Below are positions 13,016-19,690 of a stretch of 22,907 nt of DNA, in pieces. The notes below the pieces were generated by a model. It saw nothing but the letters and a program-made list of their open reading frames with translations, was not told the origin of the DNA and did no database searches. The first letter of the stretch is position 1, and every line of letters begins with the position of its first letter. Origin of the DNA: Palsa-504 sp050013055 (lineage in GTDB: Bacteria > Actinomycetota > Actinomycetes > Streptosporangiales > Streptosporangiaceae); contig JBEKGC010000051.1 in NCBI GenBank assembly GCA_050013055.1, positions 1-22,907 on the forward strand, in the 5' to 3' direction. The translations under genes were made by a program, and so were the position numbers.

Positions 13016-14068
13016 CTAGGTGAGGGCCGGGGTACGGGGGATGGGTGGGGCGGGGGTGAGGATGCGGCCGACCAGGGGGGACAGGTGGGCGGCCACGCTG
13101 GCCAGCTCGCGGAGGTCGGAGTCGACCAGCGCCTGCGGGCCGTCGCACAGCGCGGTTTCCGGGCTCGGGTGCACGTCCACGATGATGCCATCGGCGCCGA
13201 CCGCGATCGCGGCCCTGGACAACGGCAGGACCAGGTCGCGGCGGCCGCCCGAATGCGACGGGTCCACGATCACGGGCAGGTGGGACAGTCGCTGGGTCAC
13301 CGGCACCGCGCTGATGTCCAGGGTGTTCCTTGTGGCCGTCTCGAAGGTGCGGATGCCGCGCTCGCACAGCACGATGTCGAGGTTGCCGCGCTGGGCGATG
13401 TACTCGGCGGCCATCAGCCATTCCTCGATGGTGGCGTTCATGCCGCGCTTGAGCATCACCGGCTTGCCGATCCCGCCGACCGCCTGCAGCAGCGGGAAAT
13501 TCTGCATGTTGCGGGTGCCGACCTGGAGCATGTCCGCGTAGCTGGCGACCAGGTTCACGTCCGCCGGGTCGACCACCTCGGTGACGATCGGCAGGCCGGT
13601 CTCGGCCCGCACCTCAGCCAGGATCTTCAGGCCAGCCTCGCCCAGGCCCTGGAACGCGTACGGCGAGCTGCGGGGCTTGTACGCGCCGCCGCGCAGCAGC
13701 GATGCGCCGGCCGCCCTGGCCATCAGCGCGGAAGCCAGTGTCTGCTCGGCCGTCTCCACGGCGCACGGGCCGGCGATGACGGTCAGCGTGTCCGGGCCGA
13801 TCGGCACCCCGCCCACCCTGATCACCGAACGCTCCCGGTGGTGCTCCCGGCTCACCAGCTTGTACGGCGCGGAGATCCGCACCACGTCGCTGACGCCCGG
13901 CATACCGCGCAGGTTCAGCGTGTCGAGGTGATCGACGTCACCGACCAGGCCGACAATCGTCCGGGACATGCCCCGGCTCACGAACGCGTCGCCGCCCGCC
14001 GCGCGCACCCGGTCGACGACGCCGTCGACGTCCGTCTCTGCTGCCTCCGCCGTCATCACCACGACCAT
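13016..14068 (-). CDS. aroF: 3-deoxy-7-phosphoheptulonate (DAHP) synthase, type I-beta with ferredoxin-like regulatory domain
   Basis: The 350-residue enzyme condenses phosphoenolpyruvate with erythrose 4-phosphate, the first step of the shikimate pathway. Residues 1-75 are the ferredoxin-like regulatory domain known from the Thermotoga enzyme, which mediates feedback by aromatic amino acids; the junction PYKLVSREHH is typical. The barrel carries GPCAVE (100-105, metal ligand Cys102), LRGGAYKPRSSPYAFQG, QVGTRNMQNF, KRGMNAT, DPSHSGG (269-275, His272) and ALCDGPQ (Asp309). At the position of the usual Glu metal ligand this protein has Asp298 (IVDVH instead of IVEVH). ATG 14068 follows GGAGG. 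It is preceded by an attenuator and leader peptide, so supply of aromatic amino acids should control its transcription. The C-terminal tail is Pro-rich. Confidence 0.94.
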   Translation of the reverse strand: MVVVMTAEAAETDVDGVVDRVRAAGGDAFVSRGMSRTIVGLVGDVDHLDTLNLRGMPGVSDVVRISAPYKLVSREHHRERSVIRVGGVPIGPDTLTVIAGPCAVETAEQTLASALMARAAGASLLRGGAYKPRSSPYAFQGLGEAGLKILAEVRAETGLPIVTEVVDPADVNLVASYADMLQVGTRNMQNFPLLQAVGGIGKPVMLKRGMNATIEEWLMAAEYIAQRGNLDIVLCERGIRTFETATRNTLDISAVPVTQRLSHLPVIVDPSHSGGRRDLVLPLSRAAIAVGADGIIVDVHPSPETALCDGPQALVDSDLRELASVAAHLSPLVGRILTPAPPIPRTPALT

Positions 14069-14100
14069 GTTGTCCGCCTCCGTTGGTTCTCACGCATAAA

Positions 14101-14132
14101 GAAAGCCCCGGGCCTGATCGCCCGGGGCTTTC
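14101..14132 (-). terminator. Attenuator terminator upstream of the DAHP synthase gene
   Basis: Read on the minus strand, GAAAGCCCCGGGC (14132-14120), a six-base loop (14119-14114) and GCCCGGGGCTTTC (14113-14101) form a perfect 13-bp stem. TTTATG follows at once, so the RNA ends CUUUCUUUAU. This is a strong Rho-independent terminator placed 32 bases before the DAHP synthase start and 15 bases after the leader-peptide stop codon. The upstream segment GCCCGGGCT (14187-14179) can pair with the 5' arm AGCCCCGGGC with one bulged C. A nested hairpin (14172-14160 with 14151-14137) would support that alternative fold as an antiterminator. Confidence 0.85.
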
Positions 14133-14147
14133 GTAAGGTCGCTTCCG

Positions 14148-14222
14148 TCAGCGCAAGCTCTGGCGGGCGACCGTCCCGAGCCCGGGCCGGTAGCCAAACC
14201 AAAACCAAAACTGCTGACGCAT
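14148..14222 (-). CDS. Aromatic leader peptide controlling DAHP synthase
   Basis: A 24-codon frame begins MRQQFWFWFGY and ends at TGA 14150-14148. Codons 5-11 contain three Phe, two Trp and one Tyr, exactly the end products that inhibit the shikimate pathway. It lies immediately before an intrinsic terminator and a DAHP synthase gene, the arrangement of a ribosome-mediated attenuator. Stalling on the Phe/Trp codons when charged tRNA is scarce would leave the antiterminator free. Translation to the stop codon would break it and allow termination. The start ATG 14222 has no ribosome site but sits seven bases after a -10-like hexamer, so the leader mRNA is probably leaderless. It is too short to be found by length-based gene calling. 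Confidence 0.8.
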   Translation of the reverse strand: MRQQFWFWFGYRPGLGTVARQSLR

Positions 14223-14228
14223 GATCGA

Positions 14229-14245
14229 GAGCATAGCGCATGCTC
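14229..14245 (-). promoter_or_regulatory. Promoter and palindrome of the aromatic leader
   Basis: TATGCT (14230-14235, minus strand) ends seven bases before the leader ATG. It lies inside a perfect inverted repeat GAGCAT-agcgc-ATGCTC (14229-14245), which could be an operator. No good -35 is seen. Confidence 0.4.
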
Positions 14246-14273
14246 ACGGCGCCGGTGCCAGAGCCCGCGCAGG

Positions 14274-16331
14274 TCAGAAACCGACGTCGAGGATGATGGT
14301 GCTGCCGCGTGGCGCCTGGCCGACCGGGCTGAAGTCGAACACCTTGTTGAATGGACCGTACCTGTTCACCTGGACCCGGAACCCCGCCTGCTCCAGCGTC
14401 TGGGTGGCCGCGGCCACCGACATCCCGATCGGGCTCGGCACGTTGACGGTCTGCGGGCCGGTGGACACGGTGACGGTGATGGTCTCACCCGGCTGGACGG
14501 TCGCGCCCGCGGCGGGCTGCTGCCCGGTGACGGTGCCGTTCGGCTGCTGGCTGTTGTTGTCCGGCTGCTGATTCAAGGTCACGCCGTGCTGGCCGGCCCA
14601 CTGCTGGGCCGTCTGGATGTTGTCCCCGACGAAACTGGGCAGCGACGGCCCCGCGGAGACTTCGATGGTGACCGGCTTGGTCTGCGGCCAGGCGGTTCCC
14701 GCGGCCGGATTCGTGCCGACCACCGACCCGACCGGGAAGCTGGAACCGACCTGCTGGGTGACGCCGGTCAGGTGCACCCGTTGCAGCGCCGCCTCGGCTT
14801 GCGCGAGCCGGTCATGCTGCACGGCGGGGACCACGGAGGTGAACGGCCCGCTGGAGACGACAAGCGCGATGACCGAGCCCTTGGACACCCGGCCCGCCGG
14901 GCTGGTGCCGAGGACCTTTCCCTTCGCCACGGTGTTGCTTGGCGCCTGGGTGCTGTTCTTGACCGTGAAGCCCTGCGCGGTCAGGGCCGCGGTGGCGATC
15001 GTCACCGAGTCGCCGGTCACCACGGGCACCTGCGTGTAGCGTCCGCTGGCCAGCCACCAGCCGCCCAGGCCGAGCCCCGCGCCCAGCGCGACGACAAGCA
15101 CGATGACCAGGAGCCTCGGGCTGAACAGCCAGCGCTGCAGGAACGGTTCGCGGTGGCTCAGGGGCCGGCCGCCGTCTTCGCGGTGCACGACAAGCGTGTG
15201 GGAGCTGACGTCCTCGCGCCCCCCGGCGAACCGTGCGGTGTCGTATGACCCTGTGCCAGCCAGATCGGGGCCGAGCAGATCGGGGCCAGCCAGATCGGGG
15301 CCAGCCAGATCGGGGCCAGCCAGATTGGGGCCGGCCGGAGCGGGGCCTGACCCGGTGAACACGGGCATGGTCCCGCTCTGAGCCCACCATCCGCTGGTGG
15401 CCGCCGGGGCGTTCAGGTCGAGCCACGGTGCCTCGTCCAGACCCTGGACGCCGATCCCGATCCTGCCGGTAAGGCCGCTTGACTCCCGCAGCCCCTCCCT
15501 GACCCGGCGCACCGCGCGCAGGAACTCGCCGGCGTCGGCCGGGCGAAGCGCCGGGTCCCGGCTGGTGGCCGTGAGCACGAGCTGGTCAACGGCGGCGGGC
15601 AGGCCGGGGGTCAGCGTCGAGGGCGCGGGAACGTCGTTGTTGACATGCTGGTAGGCCACCGACAGCGGGGTGTCGCCGGTAAACGGCAGGCGGCCGGTGA
15701 GCATCTGGAAGAGCATCACGCCCGCCGAGTACACGTCCCCGCGCGGGCCCGTGCTGGCCCCGGTCACCTGTTCGGGCGGCACGTAGGCGACCGTGCCGAT
15801 GAGCAAGCCGGTCCTGGTGTGGCCCGCCGCGGTGAGCGCCCGGGCCAGGCCGAAGTCCGCCACCTTGATCCGGCCGTCCGCGGTCAGCAGCACGTTCTCC
15901 GGCTTGACGTCGCGGTGCACGATGCCGGACGCGTGCGCGGCCGCCAGGCCGCCGAGCACGCCGGTCATGATGTCGAGCGCCGTCGCGGCAGGCAGCTGTC
16001 TCTTGTCCTGCAGCAGTTCCTTCAGCGTGCGCCCCGGTACGTACTCCATCGCCAGGTAGAGCAACGGGCCGTCGGCACCTTGGTCGAAGACCCCGACCAC
16101 GTTCTGGTGCGACAGCCGCGCGACCGACTTAGCCTCGCCGATGAACCTGCGGACGAAGTCGTCGTCCCTGGCCAGCTCGGCGTGCATGACCTTGAGGGCC
16201 ACCTCGCGGTCCAGCCTGGTGTCCATGGCCAGGTAGACGGTGGCCATCCCGCCGTGCGCGATGCGTGCCGTCACGGCGTAACGCCCGTCAAGCAGGCGCC
16301 CGGTGAGCGGATCGGCCAGGGTATCGTCCAT
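14274..16331 (-). CDS. pknL: PASTA-domain Ser/Thr protein kinase, PknL/PknB type
   Basis: The 685-residue membrane kinase has a cytosolic catalytic domain (about 12-280): Gly loop AHGGMATVY, Lys47 in ALKVM, catalytic loop HRDVKPEN (139-146, Asp141), DFG at 159-161 and PPEQ at 185-188. A juxtamembrane linker follows with five AGPDL-type repeats (about 337-360). One transmembrane helix (about 405-426) leads to four extracellular PASTA domains (about 432-685) that in relatives sense muropeptides or lipid II. PknB-family kinases control cell-wall growth and division. I call it PknL because the next genes match the mycobacterial pknL neighbourhood: an Rv2175c-like DNA-binding protein, an MTHFR and a DAHP synthase. 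Corynebacterial PknL also has PASTA domains whereas the mycobacterial protein does not. ATG 16331 lies eight bases after a -10-like TAAAAT. Confidence 0.93.
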   Translation of the reverse strand: MDDTLADPLTGRLLDGRYAVTARIAHGGMATVYLAMDTRLDREVALKVMHAELARDDDFVRRFIGEAKSVARLSHQNVVGVFDQGADGPLLYLAMEYVPGRTLKELLQDKRQLPAATALDIMTGVLGGLAAAHASGIVHRDVKPENVLLTADGRIKVADFGLARALTAAGHTRTGLLIGTVAYVPPEQVTGASTGPRGDVYSAGVMLFQMLTGRLPFTGDTPLSVAYQHVNNDVPAPSTLTPGLPAAVDQLVLTATSRDPALRPADAGEFLRAVRRVREGLRESSGLTGRIGIGVQGLDEAPWLDLNAPAATSGWWAQSGTMPVFTGSGPAPAGPNLAGPDLAGPDLAGPDLLGPDLAGTGSYDTARFAGGREDVSSHTLVVHREDGGRPLSHREPFLQRWLFSPRLLVIVLVVALGAGLGLGGWWLASGRYTQVPVVTGDSVTIATAALTAQGFTVKNSTQAPSNTVAKGKVLGTSPAGRVSKGSVIALVVSSGPFTSVVPAVQHDRLAQAEAALQRVHLTGVTQQVGSSFPVGSVVGTNPAAGTAWPQTKPVTIEVSAGPSLPSFVGDNIQTAQQWAGQHGVTLNQQPDNNSQQPNGTVTGQQPAAGATVQPGETITVTVSTGPQTVNVPSPIGMSVAAATQTLEQAGFRVQVNRYGPFNKVFDFSPVGQAPRGSTIILDVGF
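15261..15335. repeat. Five 15-bp tandem repeats in the kinase linker
   Basis: The unit CAGATCGGGGCCAGC occurs at 15261, 15276, 15291, 15306 and 15321; the first and last copies are slightly degenerate. On the coding strand it gives the pentapeptide Leu-Ala-Gly-Pro-Asp, lengthening the flexible linker between the kinase domain and the membrane. Confidence 0.9.
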
Positions 16332-16333
16332 CG

Positions 16334-16351
16334 CGACCGATTTTACGGTCG
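16334..16351 (-). promoter_or_regulatory. Leaderless promoter of the kinase inside an inverted repeat
   Basis: CGACCG-atttta-CGGTCG is a perfect inverted repeat whose six-base centre, read on the minus strand, is the -10-like TAAAAT (16340-16345), eight bases before ATG 16331. A protein bound to both arms would block the -10 directly. No -35 match was found. The flavoprotein gene is transcribed away in the other direction 85 bases further on. Confidence 0.5.
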
Positions 16352-16379
16352 TTTTGCCTAACTGGCGCGGTTAATCGTG

Positions 16380-16407
16380 TTGTCCCTTGTTACCATCCGC
16401 GTAGCCT
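16380..16407 (+). promoter_or_regulatory. Leaderless promoter of the flavoprotein reductase gene
   Basis: TTGTCC (16380-16385) and TAGCCT (16402-16407) are 16 bases apart. The -10 ends eight bases before GTG 16416, and no ribosome site is present. Confidence 0.45.
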
Positions 16408-16415
16408 GGTGCACT

Positions 16416-17597
16416 GTGGCGGAAAGCGGGCACGTGGTGGTGGCCGGCGCGGGCCTGGCCGGGCTGCGCACGGTTGAGCAATTGCGAGAGCGCGGCCTGG
16501 CCGGCCGGATCACCATGATCGGCGCCGAGCCCCGGCCGCCGTACGACCGCCCGCCGCTGTCGAAGAAAGTCCTGACGGACAGCGACCTCGACCCGTCGCT
16601 CAACGCCGACTTCGACGCTTTGGATGTGGACTTCCATCCCGGCGAGGAGGCGGTGCGCCTGGCGGGGACGACGCTGGTCACCGACCGGGCCGAGTACCCC
16701 TTCGAGCACCTGGTGCTGGCCACGGGAGCGTTCCCCGTGGCGCTGCCCGGGGAAGGCAGGCAGCGGTTCCTGCGCAGCTACGACGACGCGCTGACGCTGC
16801 GTGACCTGATCGTGCCCGGGCTGCGGCTGGCCATCGTCGGCGCCGGCTGGATCGGCGCGGAGCTGGCCACCGCGGCGGCCGCCCGAGGCGCCCAGGTCAC
16901 GGTGGTGGAGGCGGGACCTGCGCCGCTCGGCTCGGCGGTGGGGACCGCGGTGGGGGCGCGGACCGCCGGCTGGTACGCAGGCGCCGGCGTCGACCTGCGG
17001 GTCGATGTCGCGGTGGAGTCCGTCCAGCCGGACGGGCTCGCGCTGGCCGGGGGCGAGTGGATCGCCGCGGACGAGATCGTCACCGCGGTCGGGGTGCGCC
17101 CGGCGACCAGGTGGCTGGCAGATTCCGGCCTGCAGCTGCAGAACGGCGTGGCCGTCGACGCCGGCCTGCGCGCCTCCCAGCCCGGCGTCTACGCGGTGGG
17201 GGACTGCGCCGCGTTCGAGTCGCGGCGCTTCGGCCGGCGCCTGCGGTTCGAGCACTGGGACGTGGCCTTGCACGCACCCGAGGTGGTAGCGGCTAACGTC
17301 CTCGGCGGCGACGAGGTCTACGACCCGGTGCCCTATTTCTGGTCCGAGCAGTTTGGTCGCACGGTGCAGTACGCGGGCTACCACGGCGATGCCGAGGACC
17401 TTCTCTGGCGCGGTGATCCGGCCAGCTCCGACTGGACGGCGTGCTGGCTGACGGCAGGCCGGCTGGTCGCCCTGCTGACCGTGGACCGCCCCAGGGACCT
17501 GCTGCAGGGCCGTCGCCTCATCACCTCAGGCGATCCCGTGGACGTCGATCGGCTGGCCGACCCCGCCATCCCGGTCAAGGCCGCTGTATCCGGCTAG
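16416..17597 (+). CDS. FAD-dependent NAD(P)H oxidoreductase, ferredoxin-reductase family
   Basis: The 393-residue flavoprotein has two Rossmann sites: GAGLAG (11-16) for FAD and GAGWIG (142-147) for NAD(P)H. Also present are DRPPLSK (44-50), GVRPATRWL and the second FAD motif VYAVGDCA (258-265). The C-terminal signature RFEHWDVALHAPEVVAANVLG, then YFWSEQFG, places it with the BenA4/rhodocoxin-reductase-like enzymes that pass electrons from NAD(P)H to a ferredoxin for a P450 or dioxygenase. No ferredoxin, P450 or oxygenase gene is nearby, so the partner is elsewhere. GTG 16416 is chosen because homology starts at HVVVAGAG; the in-frame upstream ATG at 16377 overlaps the promoter. It sits between the kinase and its presumed DNA-binding substrate, a position not seen in the mycobacterial cluster. 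Confidence 0.88.
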   Translation: MAESGHVVVAGAGLAGLRTVEQLRERGLAGRITMIGAEPRPPYDRPPLSKKVLTDSDLDPSLNADFDALDVDFHPGEEAVRLAGTTLVTDRAEYPFEHLVLATGAFPVALPGEGRQRFLRSYDDALTLRDLIVPGLRLAIVGAGWIGAELATAAAARGAQVTVVEAGPAPLGSAVGTAVGARTAGWYAGAGVDLRVDVAVESVQPDGLALAGGEWIAADEIVTAVGVRPATRWLADSGLQLQNGVAVDAGLRASQPGVYAVGDCAAFESRRFGRRLRFEHWDVALHAPEVVAANVLGGDEVYDPVPYFWSEQFGRTVQYAGYHGDAEDLLWRGDPASSDWTACWLTAGRLVALLTVDRPRDLLQGRRLITSGDPVDVDRLADPAIPVKAAVSG

Positions 17598-17680
17598 CTC
17601 CCGGCGTCCGGAACGACGGGCCACCGGCGGCCGGGAAACCCGAGTGTTTGGAAAGACCCTGGACGTGGGACATTTGACTC

Positions 17681-18043
17681 GTGGCCCAGATTGACCCCGC
17701 GACCGACGCTCAAGTCGGCGAATGGCTGACCCTCCCCGACGTAGCCGACCAGCTCGGCATTCCCGCCGGGCGAGTCAAGCAACTGCTCCGTGATCGCAAA
17801 CTCCTCGCCGTGAAGCGCCCGGAAGGGACGCTCGCGGTCCCGGCCGCCTTCCTTGACGGCAATCAGGTCGTCAAGGGCCTGGGCGGTACTCTGACCCTGC
17901 TCTTCGACTGCGGATTTGACGAGCCAGACGCGCTTCGCTGGCTGTTCACCGCGGACGAAACGCTGCCCGGCACGCCGATCGAGGCGATCGCCAGGCACCG
18001 GGCGACCGAAGTCAACCGGCGGGCGCAGGCGCTGGCGTTTTAG
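17681..18043 (+). CDS. Rv2175c-like winged-helix DNA-binding protein (probable PknL substrate)
   Basis: The 120-residue protein has an N-terminal helix-turn-helix of excisionase/MerR-like type (about 16-50: LTLPDVADQLGIPAGRVKQL followed by a wing LLAVKRPEG). The C-terminal domain reads QVVKGLGGTLTLL, DEPDALRWLFT and EVNRRAQAL; these blocks are shared with M. tuberculosis Rv2175c, a DNA-binding protein phosphorylated by PknL. The N-terminal tail ahead of the HTH is shorter here; Thr8 is the only early threonine and could be a phospho-site, which is speculative. Start GTG 17681 lacks a strong ribosome site. The end of the gene is the first unit of a tandem repeat containing the stop codon. Proximity to the kinase supports a kinase-regulator pair. 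Confidence 0.85.
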   Translation: MAQIDPATDAQVGEWLTLPDVADQLGIPAGRVKQLLRDRKLLAVKRPEGTLAVPAAFLDGNQVVKGLGGTLTLLFDCGFDEPDALRWLFTADETLPGTPIEAIARHRATEVNRRAQALAF

Positions 18044-18130
18044 CCCAGGCGCTGGCGTTTTAGCCCAGGCGCTGGGATTCCAGCCCTGGCGTTCTAGCCC
18101 TGGCGCTCCAGCGCGGCGTCTTAGCCGCGA
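18024..18130. repeat. Degenerate 20-bp tandem repeats starting in the regulator's stop region
   Basis: The unit CCCAGGCGCTGGCGTTTTAG is at 18044-18063. A copy differing by one base (18024-18043) forms the last codons and stop of the Rv2175c-like gene. A degraded copy lies at 18064-18083, and shorter 14-base derivatives follow to about 18130. Each intact unit contains the small palindrome CCAG-gcg-CTGG followed by a T-run, so the array may double as a transcription stop before the MTHFR gene. Confidence 0.75.
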
Positions 18131-18150
18131 CTGTGCTGGCCGCCAGCGAC

Positions 18151-18156
18151 TAGGCT
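18151..18156 (+). promoter_or_regulatory. Leaderless -10 element of the MTHFR gene
   Basis: TAGGCT ends seven bases before ATG 18164, where no ribosome site is visible. A -35 at normal spacing is not recognisable. Confidence 0.35.
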
Positions 18157-18163
18157 TGATGGT

Positions 18164-19159
18164 ATGCCGCCGAGTCCGCCGCGCCCGCGCCCGCCCGTCC
18201 AGACAGACGCCAGTCGTGCCGTGGGGCCGCACTCGCCGCTGATCCGCGAGCTGCTGGCCTCCGGCCGCCAGGCGTTCTCCTTCGAGTTCATGCCGCCCAA
18301 GACCCAAGCCGAGGAACAGCAGCTGTGGCGGGCGATCCGGCAGCTCGAGCCGTTGCGGCCGACGTTCGTCTCGGTGACCTACGGGGCCGGCGGGTCGACC
18401 AGGGACCGGACGGTCAGGGTCACCGGCCGGATCGCCGAGGAGACCACGCTGACTCCGGTCGGGCACCTGACCGCGGTGGACCACTCGGTGGCCGAGCTCA
18501 GGCAGGTCGTCGGGGCGTACGCGGCGGTCGGGGTGCGCAACGTGCTCGCGTTGCGAGGCGATCCGCCCGGCGACCCGAACGCCGACTGGTCCCCCCATCC
18601 AGATGGACTCAGCTACGCGGCGGAGCTGGTCCGGCTGGTCCGTTCGGCCGGTGACTTCTGCGTCGGGGTGGCGGCGTTCCCGGAAAAGCATCCCCAGTCG
18701 CCCGATCCGGAGACGGACGTGCGTTTCTTCCTGGCCAAGTGCCGGGCAGGGGCGGACTTCGCGATCACCAACATGTTCTTCTACCCGGAGGATTACCTGC
18801 GCATGCGGGACCGGGTCGCGGCCCAGGGCGGCGACGTGCCGATCATCCCCGGCATCATGCCCATCACCAGCTTGCGGATCATCGAGCGGGCACTCGAGCT
18901 CGGCGGCTGCCGGGTGCCGACGCAGCTGTGGGAACGACTCCAGGCGGTGTCGGAGGACCGGGCCGCGGTCAGGGAGATCGGCGTGGACTACGCGGCGGGC
19001 ATGTGCGAGCGGCTGCTCGCGGAAGGCGTGCCCGGGCTGCACTTCTACACCCTCAACTGGTCCCGGGCGACCCGGGAGATCTATCAGCGGCTCGGTCTGG
19101 GCGAGCGGGGTTCGGGGGAGCGGCCGCGCAACGGAAGCTCGGCGCCCATCACCGCGTAG
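18164..19159 (+). CDS. metF: Methylenetetrahydrofolate reductase
   Basis: The 331-residue TIM-barrel enzyme reduces 5,10-methylene-THF to 5-methyl-THF for methionine synthesis. The catalytic Glu41 lies in FSFEFMPPKT (equivalent to E. coli Glu28). VSVTYGAGGSTRDRT (69-83) binds the flavin in classical members, NVLALRGDPP includes Asp133, and GADFAITNMFF and PGIMPITSLRIIERALELGGCRVP are further family blocks. The N-terminal 22 residues are Pro-rich and probably disordered. It corresponds in position to Rv2172c next to the mycobacterial pknL/Rv2175c genes, so folate/methionine metabolism is a conserved neighbour of this kinase. ATG 18164 seems leaderless. The last 76 bases overlap the convergent acetyltransferase gene. 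Confidence 0.93.
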   Translation: MPPSPPRPRPPVQTDASRAVGPHSPLIRELLASGRQAFSFEFMPPKTQAEEQQLWRAIRQLEPLRPTFVSVTYGAGGSTRDRTVRVTGRIAEETTLTPVGHLTAVDHSVAELRQVVGAYAAVGVRNVLALRGDPPGDPNADWSPHPDGLSYAAELVRLVRSAGDFCVGVAAFPEKHPQSPDPETDVRFFLAKCRAGADFAITNMFFYPEDYLRMRDRVAAQGGDVPIIPGIMPITSLRIIERALELGGCRVPTQLWERLQAVSEDRAAVREIGVDYAAGMCERLLAEGVPGLHFYTLNWSRATREIYQRLGLGERGSGERPRNGSSAPITA

Positions 19160-19683
19160 GGCGGCTCGCCGCTGGGGAAGAAGTGGAACCCGGTCAGCAG
19201 GTCGACGAAACCGGTGCCCCGGTAGAGCCGCCTGGCCGGCGTGTCGGCATCCCGTGTCGACAGCAGCGCGGTACGTTCCGGCTGTCCGGAGGTGAGCCTG
19301 AGCAGCAGGGCGGCACCGGTGCCCCGACCCTGGTGGGTCGGGGCGACGTGCAGTTCGGCCACCTCGAACGAGTCGTCCAGCCAGGCCGCGGCGACGACCA
19401 CCCCGCGGTTGGCGGACAGCGCATGCCGGACCGTGTCATGCCACCACTGGCCGTGCATCCCGCGAAAGCCGTAGCCGAAGGCGACCGGCTCGCCCGAACC
19501 GTCGTCGGTGACGGTGAGCGCGCGGAACCCGGGGTTGGCGGCGTGCCTGGCCATGATCGACTTACGCCCGGGCAGCAACTCATCGGGGGGCCGCATCGCC
19601 GCCGCGTACACCGAGATCAGCTGATCGAGCTGCGCGGCGAACTCGCCGGGGCCGTACTCCGATACCGAAAGCGAACGCCGCAT
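19084..19683 (-). CDS. GNAT-family N-acetyltransferase
   Basis: The 199-residue protein has the GNAT core. VAELHVAPTHQGRGTGAALL contains the acetyl-CoA-binding Q118-G-R-G-x-G loop (motif A). ARRLYRGTGFVDL, the usual motif B helix, follows after LLSTRD. The N-terminal region, with MRPPDELLPGRKSIMARH, is longer than in the minimal fold and may shape the substrate site; the substrate is unknown. The last 25 residues (RGRSPEPRSPRPSR region) are encoded antisense to the end of metF and look like a neutral extension. ATG 19683 has no ribosome site and lies seven bases after a -10-like TAAGCT. It is transcribed towards metF and away from the adjacent hydrolase terminus. Confidence 0.88.
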   Translation of the reverse strand: MRRSLSVSEYGPGEFAAQLDQLISVYAAAMRPPDELLPGRKSIMARHAANPGFRALTVTDDGSGEPVAFGYGFRGMHGQWWHDTVRHALSANRGVVVAAAWLDDSFEVAELHVAPTHQGRGTGAALLLRLTSGQPERTALLSTRDADTPARRLYRGTGFVDLLTGFHFFPSGEPPYAVMGAELPLRGRSPEPRSPRPSR

Positions 19684-19690
19684 TCTCGCA

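Noticed and set aside
13085..14224. 379-residue plus-strand ORF opposite the DAHP synthase and its leader
   Set aside because: Antisense shadow with no recognisable domain; the minus strand carries all DAHP synthase motifs.
14056..14247. 63-residue minus-strand ORF across the attenuator
   Set aside because: It runs through the terminator stem and into the DAHP synthase start in another frame. The aromatic leader frame explains the region better.
18024..18130. CRISPR-like array
   Set aside because: The repeats are directly adjacent with no unique spacers and decay in one direction; no cas genes are present.
17594..19042. 482-residue minus-strand ORF opposite the Rv2175c-like gene and metF
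   Set aside because: Spans two intact genes on the other strand and reads as low-complexity antisense text.
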